Below are positions 1 to 5,140 of a stretch of DNA of 5,427 bases, in pieces. The position numbers and the translations under genes were made by a program. Below the pieces are notes generated by a model. That model saw nothing but the letters and a program-made list of their open reading frames with translations, did not search any database and was not told the origin of the DNA. The first letter of the stretch is position 1. Each line of letters begins with the position of its first letter. Source of the stretch: an uncultured Aeromicrobium sp. (lineage in GTDB: Bacteria > Actinomycetota > Actinomycetes > Propionibacteriales > Nocardioidaceae); the NCBI RefSeq assembly GCF_946221465.1, contig NZ_CAMJVP010000219.1, positions 1-5,427 on the forward strand, read 5' to 3'.

Positions 1-273
1 GCGCAGTACTGGCTGGGTGTCGGCGCGCAGCCGACCGAGGCCGTTGCGGCGATTCTCAAGCTCACCGGCGACATCGAGGGTGGAACGGCCACCCTCAAGC
101 AGCCCGAGCCCAAGCGCGACAAGGCCGAGGCCTTCGACGAGGCGCTCAAGGAACTGCACGCCGAGCCCAAGAAGTCGGCCACGACCACCAAGTCGAGCAA
201 GCCCAAGACTCAGGAGCCGGCTGCCGCCGAGGCCAAGGCCGACGACGAGACTCCGGCCGCCGAGGCCGAGTGA
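1..273 (+). CDS. rpsP: 30S ribosomal protein S16, C-terminal part (5' end outside window)
   Basis: S16 is a primary component of the small ribosomal subunit and helps fold the 16S rRNA 5' domain. The visible 90 residues begin with AQYWLGVGAQPTEAVAAIL, the conserved C-terminal part of the S16 core, and reach the end of the core near residue 28. The rest is a low-complexity tail rich in Ala, Lys, Glu and Pro, of the kind that lengthens many actinobacterial S16 proteins compared with the roughly 82-residue E. coli protein. The gene ends at TGA 271-273, which overlaps the GTG start of khpA by four bases, so the two are probably translationally coupled. The start codon and promoter lie upstream of the window. 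The identity is firm from the conserved core and from the rpsP-KH-rimM-trmD order. The role of the tail is unknown. Confidence 0.95.
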   Translation, partial: AQYWLGVGAQPTEAVAAILKLTGDIEGGTATLKQPEPKRDKAEAFDEALKELHAEPKKSATTTKSSKPKTQEPAAAEAKADDETPAAEAE

Positions 274-527
274 CGATGGGTGCGCCCCTGCGCGACGTCA
301 TCGAGCACCTGGTCGCAGGCATCGTCGACCATCCCGATGACGTCGTGGTCCGCACCAAGCAGACTCGCCGCGGCGAGCTGTTCGAGGTCCGGGTGAACCC
401 GAACGATCTCGGCAAGGTGATCGGTCGCGCTGGGCGCACCGCCACGGCGATCCGCACTGTCGCCTCGGCTCTCGCCGGCCGAGGCGGTGCACGGATCGAT
501 TTCGTGGACGTCGATCGTCAGCGGTGA
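270..527 (+). CDS. khpA: KH-domain RNA-binding protein (KhpA/YlqC family)
   Basis: This small single-domain type II KH protein has 85 residues from the GTG at 270. The family binds RNA, and in Gram-positive bacteria KhpA is known to act with the KH/R3H protein KhpB. The core runs from about residue 8 to 80. It includes EHLVAGIVDHPDDVVV near the N-terminus and the nucleic-acid-binding segment DLGKVIGRAGRTATAIR at about residues 46-62, with GRAG as the GxxG loop. The domain ends in RIDFVDVD. It sits in its usual actinobacterial place between rpsP and rimM. The GTG at 270 is preferred because it makes a GTGA overlap with rpsP, the same junction seen at rimM and rnhB. An ATG at 276 would shorten the protein by two residues, and no strong ribosome binding site separates the two. 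The protein lacks an enzymatic domain. Confidence 0.93.
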   Translation: MTMGAPLRDVIEHLVAGIVDHPDDVVVRTKQTRRGELFEVRVNPNDLGKVIGRAGRTATAIRTVASALAGRGGARIDFVDVDRQR

Positions 528-1072
528 ATCAGGCGACGATGCTGGTCGTCATCGGCCGGGTCGGCCGGGCCCACGGGATCCGCGGCGAGGTGGCCGTGGA
601 GCTTCGCACCGACGAGCCAGAGCGGCGTTTCGCTCCAGGCGCGTCGGTCCTGTGTGCTGGGCGTCCCCTCACCGTGACGACCGCCCGGCGGCACGCCGGC
701 CGGCTGCTGGTCGCGTTCGAGCAGGTTCGCGACCGCACGGCTGCCGAAGGTCTGCGCGGTCAGCTCATCGAGGCTGAGGTCGATCCCGCCGAGCGCCCCG
801 AGGACGATGATGCGTTCTACGACCGCCAACTCATCGGGTTGCACGTCGAACGACTCGACGGCACGCATGTGGGCAAGGTCAGCGAGGTCCTGCATCTTCG
901 CGCCCACGATACGCTCGCGATCGATGCGGACGGCCGAGAACTGCTCGTGCCGTTCGTCGCAGCGCTGGTTCCCGATGTCGACCTAGAACGCGGGGTCGTG
1001 ACGGTCGCCGATGTTCCCGGACTCCTCGATCCGGACGCCGCCGAGATCGCCGCACCACCCGAAGGGCGCTGA
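524..1072 (+). CDS. rimM: 16S rRNA processing / 30S maturation factor RimM
   Basis: RimM binds ribosomal protein S19 and the 16S rRNA 3' domain and helps late assembly of the 30S head. The 182 residues show the two expected domains. The N-terminal RimM barrel (about 7-88) carries the hallmark GRAHGIRGEVAVELRTD at about residues 14-30. The C-terminal PRC-type barrel (about 97-165) begins at AFYDRQLIGLHV and includes ELLVPFVAALVPDVDL. Length and layout are normal for the family. The GTG at 524 overlaps the khpA stop as GTGA, which suggests coupled translation; an in-frame ATG at 539 is the alternative and would remove five non-conserved residues. The trmD start follows after one base. Placing the S16 gene beside a 30S assembly factor is standard for this operon. 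Confidence 0.95.
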   Translation: MNQATMLVVIGRVGRAHGIRGEVAVELRTDEPERRFAPGASVLCAGRPLTVTTARRHAGRLLVAFEQVRDRTAAEGLRGQLIEAEVDPAERPEDDDAFYDRQLIGLHVERLDGTHVGKVSEVLHLRAHDTLAIDADGRELLVPFVAALVPDVDLERGVVTVADVPGLLDPDAAEIAAPPEGR

Positions 1073-1073
1073 C

Positions 1074-1754
1074 GTGCGCATCGACGTCATCACGATCTTC
1101 CCCGAGTATCTGGCGCCGCTGCAGCTGTCGCTGCCGGGTCGAGCGCAGCGTGCCGGACTTCTCGAGATCGTCGTCCACGACCTGCGCGACTGGACTCACG
1201 ACCGGCACCGGACGGTGGACGACACTCCGTACGGCGGCGGCGCCGGCATGGTCATGCGCCCCGAGCCCTGGGGCGAGGCGCTTGACACGGTCTGTCGCGA
1301 GGACAGCATCGTGGTCGTGCCCACTCCCTCCGGCGTCCCCTTCACCCAGCGGCACGCCGAAGACCTGAGCACTGCGCCGCACCTCGTCTTCTGCTGCGGC
1401 CGTTATGAAGGCATCGACCAGCGGGTCATCGACGAGGCGAACGACCGTTGGACCGTGCAGGAACTGTCCCTCGGCGACTTCGTCCTCAACGGCGGGGAGG
1501 TGGCCGCACTCGCGATGAGCGAGGCGATCGTGCGGCTGATACCCGGCTTCATGGGCAACCCGGAGTCGCTCGCCGAGGAGTCGCACGCGGCCGATGGGCT
1601 GCTGGAGTACCCGGTCTACACCAAGCCGTCGTCGTGGCGCGGTCGCCAGGTTCCCGAGGTCTTGTTGTCGGGGCATCACGGACAGATCGCAGCCTGGCGC
1701 CGTGAGGCGGCACTACGGCGAACCCGCGAGCGCCGCCCGGATCTCGCCCCCTGA
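1074..1754 (+). CDS. trmD: tRNA (guanine-37-N1) methyltransferase
   Basis: TrmD is a SPOUT-class dimer that transfers a methyl group from S-adenosylmethionine to N1 of G37 in tRNAs with G36G37, preventing +1 frameshifting. The 226 residues include HDRHRTVDDTPYGGGAGMVM at 42-61, FCCGRYEGIDQRV at 106-118 and the knot segment LSLGDFVLNGGEVAALAMSE at 131-150. The conserved Arg154 is present, and VPEVLLSGHHGQIAAWRR lies at 193-210. The GTG at 1074 is chosen because it gives the family N-terminus RIDVITIFPEY and lies 7 bases after GAAGGG at 1061-1066. An ATG at 1011 in this frame would add 21 residues inside rimM and is unlikely. One oddity: by ungapped alignment from memory with the E. coli protein, the catalytic Asp169 position holds Glu (AEESH at 167-171). 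The chain ends earlier than E. coli TrmD, lacking its extended tail. Confidence 0.96.
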   Translation: MRIDVITIFPEYLAPLQLSLPGRAQRAGLLEIVVHDLRDWTHDRHRTVDDTPYGGGAGMVMRPEPWGEALDTVCREDSIVVVPTPSGVPFTQRHAEDLSTAPHLVFCCGRYEGIDQRVIDEANDRWTVQELSLGDFVLNGGEVAALAMSEAIVRLIPGFMGNPESLAEESHAADGLLEYPVYTKPSSWRGRQVPEVLLSGHHGQIAAWRREAALRRTRERRPDLAP

Positions 1755-1771
1755 CGAGTCGGCAGATTTAA

Positions 1772-1799
1772 CCACCGCGCTGTCTGCGTAACGCGGTGG
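1772..1799 (+). repeat. 8-bp perfect dyad between trmD and amt
   Basis: CCACCGCG at 1772-1779 is followed, after a 12-base loop, by its exact reverse complement CGCGGTGG at 1792-1799. It begins 17 bases after the trmD stop, so the RNA hairpin could end the rpsP-trmD transcript. There is no T-run after it, so it is not a classical intrinsic terminator. The right arm lies inside the GTAAC-N6-GAAAC motif (1788-1803), so the dyad may instead be part of an operator for amt. The sequence does not decide between these roles. Confidence 0.5.
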
Positions 1800-1803
1800 A
1801 AAC
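1788..1803 (+). promoter_or_regulatory. Putative GlnR-type operator upstream of amt
   Basis: The bases read GTAAC, six bases, then GAAAC. This matches the GTnAC-N6-GAAAC unit known for the OmpR-family nitrogen regulator GlnR of Streptomyces and mycobacteria, whose known targets include amt genes. It lies 109 bases before the amt start, a reasonable place for an activator. A second CGTAACGC at 1820-1827 repeats the first one (1787-1794) at a spacing of 33 bases, about three helical turns, but lacks a GAAAC partner. The canonical two-unit array (a second GTnAC beginning 6 bases after GAAAC) is not present. The assignment rests on motif match plus gene context. No convincing -35/-10 pair was found in 1755-1912. 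Confidence 0.42.
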
Positions 1804-1912
1804 ACCTGCGGCAGGAGGACGTAACGCCCCTTCGTGAGCATCGAAGATGTGCCAGTCGCGGCAGCGCCGCCGTGTCGTGGCTTCTCCTTCACCGACTCGC
1901 AAAGAGGTTGAT

Positions 1913-3133
1913 ATGGAACCCGGAACAATTTGGCTGCTCGTGACGGCAGCGCTTGTTCTCTTCATGACGCCCGGTCTGGCCTTCTTCTACGGTGGTCTGG
2001 TCAAAGCCAAGAGCGTCGTGTCGATGATGATGCTGAGCTTCGGGGCGATGGGGCTCGTCTTCGTGCTCTGGATCCTGTACGGCTACAACATGGGATCGAA
2101 CGGCGACGACGTCATCGACGGTGTCCTGGCCAATCCGTTCTCGGACTTCGGCTTGAGCACGATGGCCGGGGAGGATCCCGCCGCTCTCGCCGGGGTGGCG
2201 TTCGGATCGACGTTCGCCGTCATCACGACGGCGTTGATCTCCGGCGCCGTCGCAGACCGGGCGCGGTTCTTCCCGTGGATGGTGTTCGCTGGCCTGTGGG
2301 CGACCCTGGTCTACTTTCCCTCGCAGGGCTGGGTCTGGGGGCTTGACGGGGACGGCAATCTGACGGGCTGGATCGGCACGTTCGGTTTCGGCGACACGGA
2401 GGTGCTGGACTGGGCTGGCGGCACCGTCGTCCACATCAGCGCCGGAGCGGCCGCCTTGGCGCTCGCGCTGGTGCTCGGCCAGCGCAAGGTCGGCTTCTCG
2501 AAGGAGGACTCGGCACCGCACAACGTTCCGCTCGTCCTCATCGGTGCGGCCATCTTGTGGTTCGGCTGGTTCGGTTTCAACGCCGGTGCCGCCGGCGATG
2601 ACGGCACCGGGGCGCTGATCTTCATCAACACGATCGCCTCACCGGCTGCCGGCATCATCGGGTTCCTCGTCGTCGAGCACATGAAGGATGGTAAGGCCAC
2701 CGCTGTGGGCGCTGCCTCGGGTGTGGTCGCCGGGCTGGTGGCCATCACGCCGGCATGCGCGAATCTCACGCCGTGGTGGTCCATCGTGCTCGGCCTGGTC
2801 GCCGGCGTCGTCTGCTGCTTCGCCATCGACCTGAAGTTCACGTTCGGGTTCGACGACTCGCTCGACGTGGTGGGCCTGCACCTGGTGGCCGGTTTCATCG
2901 GATGCCTTTACCTGGGCTTCTTCGCCACGGACACCGGTCTGTTCACCGGCGGCGGCATCGATCAGCTGCTGACGCAGATTGTCCCGGCGGTCGCGGTCGC
3001 GGTCTACTCGTTCATCATCGCCTACGTGCTCGGCGTCGCGATCGACAAGACGATCGGCTTCCGCGCCCGTGAGGAGGACGAGATCGCCGGGATCGACCTC
3101 GCGCTGCACGGTGAGGGCTACAGGTTCGACTGA
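1913..3133 (+). CDS. amt: Ammonium transporter (Amt family)
   Basis: This is an integral membrane channel of the Amt/MEP/Rh family that takes up ammonium at the cytoplasmic membrane. The 406 residues give about 11 hydrophobic helices, the normal bacterial Amt topology, starting with one at about 5-27. The twin pore histidines are visible as His174 in GGTVVHISAG and His323 in DVVGLHLVAG. The substrate-site Asp166 occurs in LDWAGG, and FGWFGFNAGAAG at 217-228 matches the family signature. The C-terminal cytoplasmic tail (EEDEIAGIDLALHGEGYRFD, 387-406) has the conserved form that contacts PII proteins of the GlnK type. The ATG at 1913 is chosen because the protein begins directly before helix 1 and AAAGAGG lies 5 bases upstream at 1901-1907; an upstream in-frame ATG at 1847 lacks such a site. 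No glnK gene follows, and amt stands alone within a translation cluster. A GlnR-like motif upstream suggests induction by nitrogen limitation. Confidence 0.96.
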   Translation: MEPGTIWLLVTAALVLFMTPGLAFFYGGLVKAKSVVSMMMLSFGAMGLVFVLWILYGYNMGSNGDDVIDGVLANPFSDFGLSTMAGEDPAALAGVAFGSTFAVITTALISGAVADRARFFPWMVFAGLWATLVYFPSQGWVWGLDGDGNLTGWIGTFGFGDTEVLDWAGGTVVHISAGAAALALALVLGQRKVGFSKEDSAPHNVPLVLIGAAILWFGWFGFNAGAAGDDGTGALIFINTIASPAAGIIGFLVVEHMKDGKATAVGAASGVVAGLVAITPACANLTPWWSIVLGLVAGVVCCFAIDLKFTFGFDDSLDVVGLHLVAGFIGCLYLGFFATDTGLFTGGGIDQLLTQIVPAVAVAVYSFIIAYVLGVAIDKTIGFRAREEDEIAGIDLALHGEGYRFD

Positions 3134-3149
3134 TCACGCATCAGTCGGT

Positions 3150-3179
3150 GCGAAGGGGCGTCGTGGGGCGCCCCTTCGC
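3150..3179 (+). terminator. GC-rich hairpin after amt, probable terminator
   Basis: GCGAAGGGGCG at 3150-3160 pairs perfectly with CGCCCCTTCGC at 3169-3179 around an 8-base loop, starting 16 bases after the amt stop. The stem of 11 bp is strong. No T-tract follows, which is common for actinobacterial terminators. It would isolate amt transcription from rplS. Confidence 0.7.
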
Positions 3180-3219
3180 GCTGTTCGGGATCGGGCCGGA
3201 TTTCCTCGTCGAGACGGCG

Positions 3220-3338
3220 TGTGGCAGACTTGATTCTTGGTGCCGACGCCTCTGCCACAGGGGAGACCCGTCGTCTACAGCACCGCCCATCATCGTTCAG
3301 CAGCCGTTGGTGACCTGTGGCACCGGCGAGGAGTAGAC
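3220..3338 (+). promoter_or_regulatory. Possible structured leader / promoter region of rplS
   Basis: TGTGGCAGA at 3220-3228 is an exact inverted repeat of TCTGCCACA at 3251-3259. An overlapping segment, TGCCACAGG at 3253-3261, is also exactly complementary to CCTGTGGCA at 3314-3322, five bases before the ribosome binding site GAGGAG (3328-3333). The central strand can therefore pair with only one partner at a time, which is the layout of an attenuator or translational switch. Ribosomal protein leaders with autogenous control are well known, and L19 leaders have been described in Firmicutes. Against this, CAGACT at 3225-3230 could be a promoter -10 element, which would leave the left arm untranscribed. 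Covariation has not been examined. Confidence 0.35.
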
Positions 3339-3689
3339 ATGACCAACGTCATCGATCAGATCGTCAGCAGCCAGCTGCGCGATGACATCCCCGACTTCCG
3401 GCCTGGCGACACCCTCAAGGTGTACGTCAACATCGTCGAGGGCAACCGCTCGCGCGTGCAGATGTTCCAGGGTGTCTGCATCAAGGTGCAGGGCTCGGGC
3501 ATCGGCAGGACGTTTACCGTCCGCAAGGTGAGCTTCGGCGTTGGCGTGGAGCGGACGTTCCCGCTTCACTCGCCGGTCATCGACAAGATCGAGGTCGCGA
3601 CCCGCGGTGATGTGCGGCGTGCGAAGCTCTACTACCTGCGCAACTTGCGCGGCAAGGCCGCCAAGATCAAGGAGAAGCGCGAGGACTGA
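3339..3689 (+). CDS. rplS: 50S ribosomal protein L19
   Basis: L19 is a large-subunit protein at the interface with the 30S subunit, taking part in an inter-subunit bridge. The 116 residues match the usual length. The N-terminus MTNVIDQIVSSQLRDDIPDF is followed by the SH3-like core with FRPGDTLKVYVNIVEG (20-35). The family signature VRKVSFGVGVERTFPLHSP is at 61-79, and a basic tail YYLRNLRGKAAKIKEKRED closes the chain. The ATG at 3339 is supported by GAGGAG at 3328-3333 with a spacing of 5 bases and by the family N-terminus; upstream in-frame starts are not. In many bacteria rplS is directly downstream of trmD. Here amt separates them, so rplS needs its own promoter or read-through past the amt hairpin. 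A strong terminator follows within 20 bases, suggesting a single-gene transcript. Confidence 0.97.
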   Translation: MTNVIDQIVSSQLRDDIPDFRPGDTLKVYVNIVEGNRSRVQMFQGVCIKVQGSGIGRTFTVRKVSFGVGVERTFPLHSPVIDKIEVATRGDVRRAKLYYLRNLRGKAAKIKEKRED

Positions 3690-3705
3690 GTCCGGCGACC
3701 TTCTG

Positions 3706-3745
3706 CACACACCACGGCCCCGCTTCGGCGGGGCCGTGGTGTGTG
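3706..3745 (+). terminator. Strong 18-bp UUCG-loop hairpin after rplS
   Basis: The arms 3706-3723 and 3728-3745 are perfectly complementary over 18 bp and enclose TTCG at 3724-3727, giving a C(UUCG)G loop, one of the most stable RNA tetraloops. It begins 16 bases after the rplS stop. The downstream bases show no long T-run, yet the stem strength makes a terminator very likely. It divides rplS from the lepB operon. Confidence 0.85.
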
Positions 3746-3760
3746 TCATGGGGGCGCGTC

Positions 3761-3792
3761 TTGACCACCAGCGTCGAGCGGACCGGTACGCT
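3761..3792 (+). promoter_or_regulatory. Candidate promoter for a leaderless lepB transcript
   Basis: TTGACC at 3761-3766 resembles a -35 element and TACGCT at 3787-3792 fits the actinobacterial -10 pattern TAnnnT. The spacer of 20 bases is longer than ideal. Only six bases separate the -10 box from the GTG at 3799, so transcription would be expected to start at or next to the start codon itself. This agrees with the absence of a good ribosome binding site before that GTG and with the strong terminator just upstream. Confidence 0.45.
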
Positions 3793-3798
3793 CATCGA

Positions 3799-4452
3799 GT
3801 GACCGAGAAGCGCCAGTTGCCCGTGTGGCAGGAATCCATTCTCCTGGTCGTCACCGCAGTGGTCCTGGCCGTGATCGTCAAGACATTCTTCGTGCAGGCG
3901 TTCTACATTCCGTCGGAGTCGATGGAGCCCACGATGCAGGTCGACGACAAGCTGCTCGTGCAGAAGGTGTCCTACTGGGCGGGCTCACCCCAGCGCGGTG
4001 ACATCGTCGTGTTCGACGATCCGGGAGGCTGGCTCGGCTCGGCCGAGGCGACGGCACCGGGCAATGTGGTCCAGAAGGCGCTTGAGGTCATCGGGCTCTA
4101 TCCTTCCGGCGGACATCTCATCAAGCGAGTCGTGGGCACCGGTGGCGATACGGTCGAGTGCTGCGATAGTGCGGGGCGGATCACCGTGAACGGCCATCCG
4201 GTCGAGGAGCCCTATGTGGCAGATCAGGCGGCGAACGCGGAGCCGAAGTTCACGGTGGAGGTTCCCGATGGCTATCTGTGGGTGCAGGGCGATAACCGGG
4301 GCAACTCTTCAGACTCGCGCTACCACCTCGGTGACCCCGGAGGTGGCTTCATCAGCGAGGACGCCGTCGTCGGCAAGGCCTGGTTGCGTGTGTGGCCGTT
4401 CAGCAGGTTCGGTCTCATCGAGCACAGCAACGCTTTCGAAGGGGTGCCGTGA
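3799..4452 (+). CDS. lepB: Signal peptidase I
   Basis: This membrane-anchored serine protease of family S26 removes signal peptides from exported proteins on the outer face of the cytoplasmic membrane. The 217 residues begin with a short basic cytoplasmic part, then one membrane helix at about 13-35. The catalytic Ser41 lies in PSESMEPTM (38-46) and the catalytic Lys109 in HLIKRVVGTGGDTV (106-119). The box GDNRGNSSDSR at 164-174 is the conserved family motif. A pair of cysteines, 121-122, follows the Lys box. The GTG at 3799 is chosen because it places the helix at the usual distance from the N-terminus and sits just after a TAnnnT box. An in-frame ATG at 3748 would add 17 residues but lies directly against the rplS terminator and has no ribosome binding site. 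The stop overlaps the rnhB start as GTGA. Confidence 0.94.
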   Translation: MTEKRQLPVWQESILLVVTAVVLAVIVKTFFVQAFYIPSESMEPTMQVDDKLLVQKVSYWAGSPQRGDIVVFDDPGGWLGSAEATAPGNVVQKALEVIGLYPSGGHLIKRVVGTGGDTVECCDSAGRITVNGHPVEEPYVADQAANAEPKFTVEVPDGYLWVQGDNRGNSSDSRYHLGDPGGGFISEDAVVGKAWLRVWPFSRFGLIEHSNAFEGVP

Positions 4453-5111
4453 CGACGCTGCTCACCGGTCCGACCATCCGCCGCGACGCCGGGCTCTACG
4501 GCTATGAGCGGGCTCTGGCGCGTCGGGGTCTTGCTCCCGTCGCCGGGGTCGATGAGGCCGGACGCGGGGCTTGCGCCGGTCCGCTCGTTGCGGCGGCGGT
4601 CATCCTCGACCGGCGGATCGACGGTCTGGCCGACTCCAAGCTCCTCACGCCGAGGCGCCGTGAGGCCTGCTTCGAACGCATTCGCGAGCGGGCGCGGGCG
4701 GTGTCCGTCGTGGTCGTCGAGGCCGCAGAGCGTGACACGCTGGGGCTGCATCGCGCCAACGTCGCAGCGTTGAGACGGGCATTGGCCCGCCTGGACGAGC
4801 CTCCGGAGTACGTCCTCACCGACGGGTTCAGCGTGGATGGGCTGGGAGTGCCAGGTCTTGCCGTATGGAAGGGCGATCGTGTCTCGGCGTCGATCGCCGC
4901 CGCGTCGATCGTCGCCAAGGTGACCCGTGATCGGATCATGGAACGACTGCACGGAAGGTATCCCGACTACGACTTCGCCGTGCACAAGGGGTACTGCACC
5001 CCGCGGCACGAAGAGGCCTTGCGTGAGCACGGCCCCTGCCCTGAGCACCGGATGAGATATGCCAACGTCCGCGCCGTGCTGACGGCGCGGGGGAAGGAGG
5101 TCACGCCATGA
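4449..5111 (+). CDS. rnhB: Ribonuclease HII
   Basis: RNase HII cuts RNA in RNA-DNA hybrids and starts removal of single ribonucleotides misincorporated in DNA. The 220 residues carry all expected acidic active-site residues: Asp35 and Glu36 in AGVDEAGRG, Asp125 in YVLTDGF, and Asp143 in VWKGD. The conserved segment IAAASIVAKVTRDRIM at 149-164 and the box AVHKGYCTPRHEEALREHG at 177-195 complete the family pattern. The GTG at 4449 is supported by GAAGGGG at 4438-4444 with a 4-base spacing and by the GTGA overlap with lepB. An in-frame ATG at 4392 would add 19 residues inside lepB and is unlikely. The lepB-rnhB pairing is standard in actinobacteria. The last bases contain a near-perfect Shine-Dalgarno serving the next start. 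Confidence 0.96.
   Translation: MTTLLTGPTIRRDAGLYGYERALARRGLAPVAGVDEAGRGACAGPLVAAAVILDRRIDGLADSKLLTPRRREACFERIRERARAVSVVVVEAAERDTLGLHRANVAALRRALARLDEPPEYVLTDGFSVDGLGVPGLAVWKGDRVSASIAAASIVAKVTRDRIMERLHGRYPDYDFAVHKGYCTPRHEEALREHGPCPEHRMRYANVRAVLTARGKEVTP
5094..5101 (+). promoter_or_regulatory. Near-perfect Shine-Dalgarno at the end of rnhB
   Basis: AAGGAGGT matches the anti-Shine-Dalgarno of 16S rRNA over eight bases, the strongest such site in the window. It lies 6 bases before the ATG at 5108, which opens only a 10-codon frame, and 35 bases before the DUF2469 GTG at 5137, too far to serve that start directly. Confidence 0.75.
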
Positions 5112-5140
5112 GCAGTCGACCGCGGGTGCGTCGTCCGTGA
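5108..5140 (+). CDS. Possible 10-codon coupling mini-cistron
   Basis: The ATG at 5108 overlaps the rnhB stop as ATGA and is preceded by the ideal ribosome binding site at 5094-5101. It reads MSSRPRVRRP and stops at TGA 5138-5140, which overlaps the GTG start of the DUF2469 gene as GTGA. Four of ten residues are Arg, one of them coded by CGA. The DUF2469 start has no ribosome binding site of its own, and no start codon lies in its frame between the Shine-Dalgarno and 5137. The simplest reading is that ribosomes translate this tiny frame and reinitiate on DUF2469. The peptide need not have a function. An alternative is a sequencing indel that broke a longer N-terminus, though the DUF2469 protein starts where I expect the family to start. 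Confidence 0.4.
   Translation: MSSRPRVRRP

Noticed and set aside
1011..1073. Upstream ATG extension of trmD
   Set aside because: It would add 21 residues unrelated to the family N-terminus, read inside rimM, while the GTG at 1074 has a good ribosome binding site and the expected RIDVITIFPE start.
879..1679. Long open frame of 266 codons on the - strand across rimM and trmD
   Set aside because: It is antisense to two clearly conserved genes, its product resembles no family I know, and such open frames are common opposite high-GC genes.
1772..1799. Calling the dyad after trmD a firm intrinsic terminator
   Set aside because: The stem is only 8 bp with a 12-base loop and no T-run, and one arm overlaps the GlnR-like motif; recorded as a dyad instead.
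1847..1912. Upstream ATG extension of amt (22 residues, Arg-rich)
   Set aside because: There is no suitable ribosome binding site, and the extension is basic and unlike Amt N-termini; the ATG at 1913 has AAAGAGG in place.
1755..1912. AmtR-type operator or a standard -35/-10 promoter before amt
   Set aside because: I searched by eye for the ATAG-type AmtR motif of corynebacteria and for a TTGACA/TAnnnT pair and found no convincing match; only the GlnR-like motif stands out.
1889..3109. Several overlapping - strand open frames opposite amt
   Set aside because: The sequences are shadows of the amt codons, rich in Arg, Asp and Glu, with no recognisable domain or convincing ribosome binding site.
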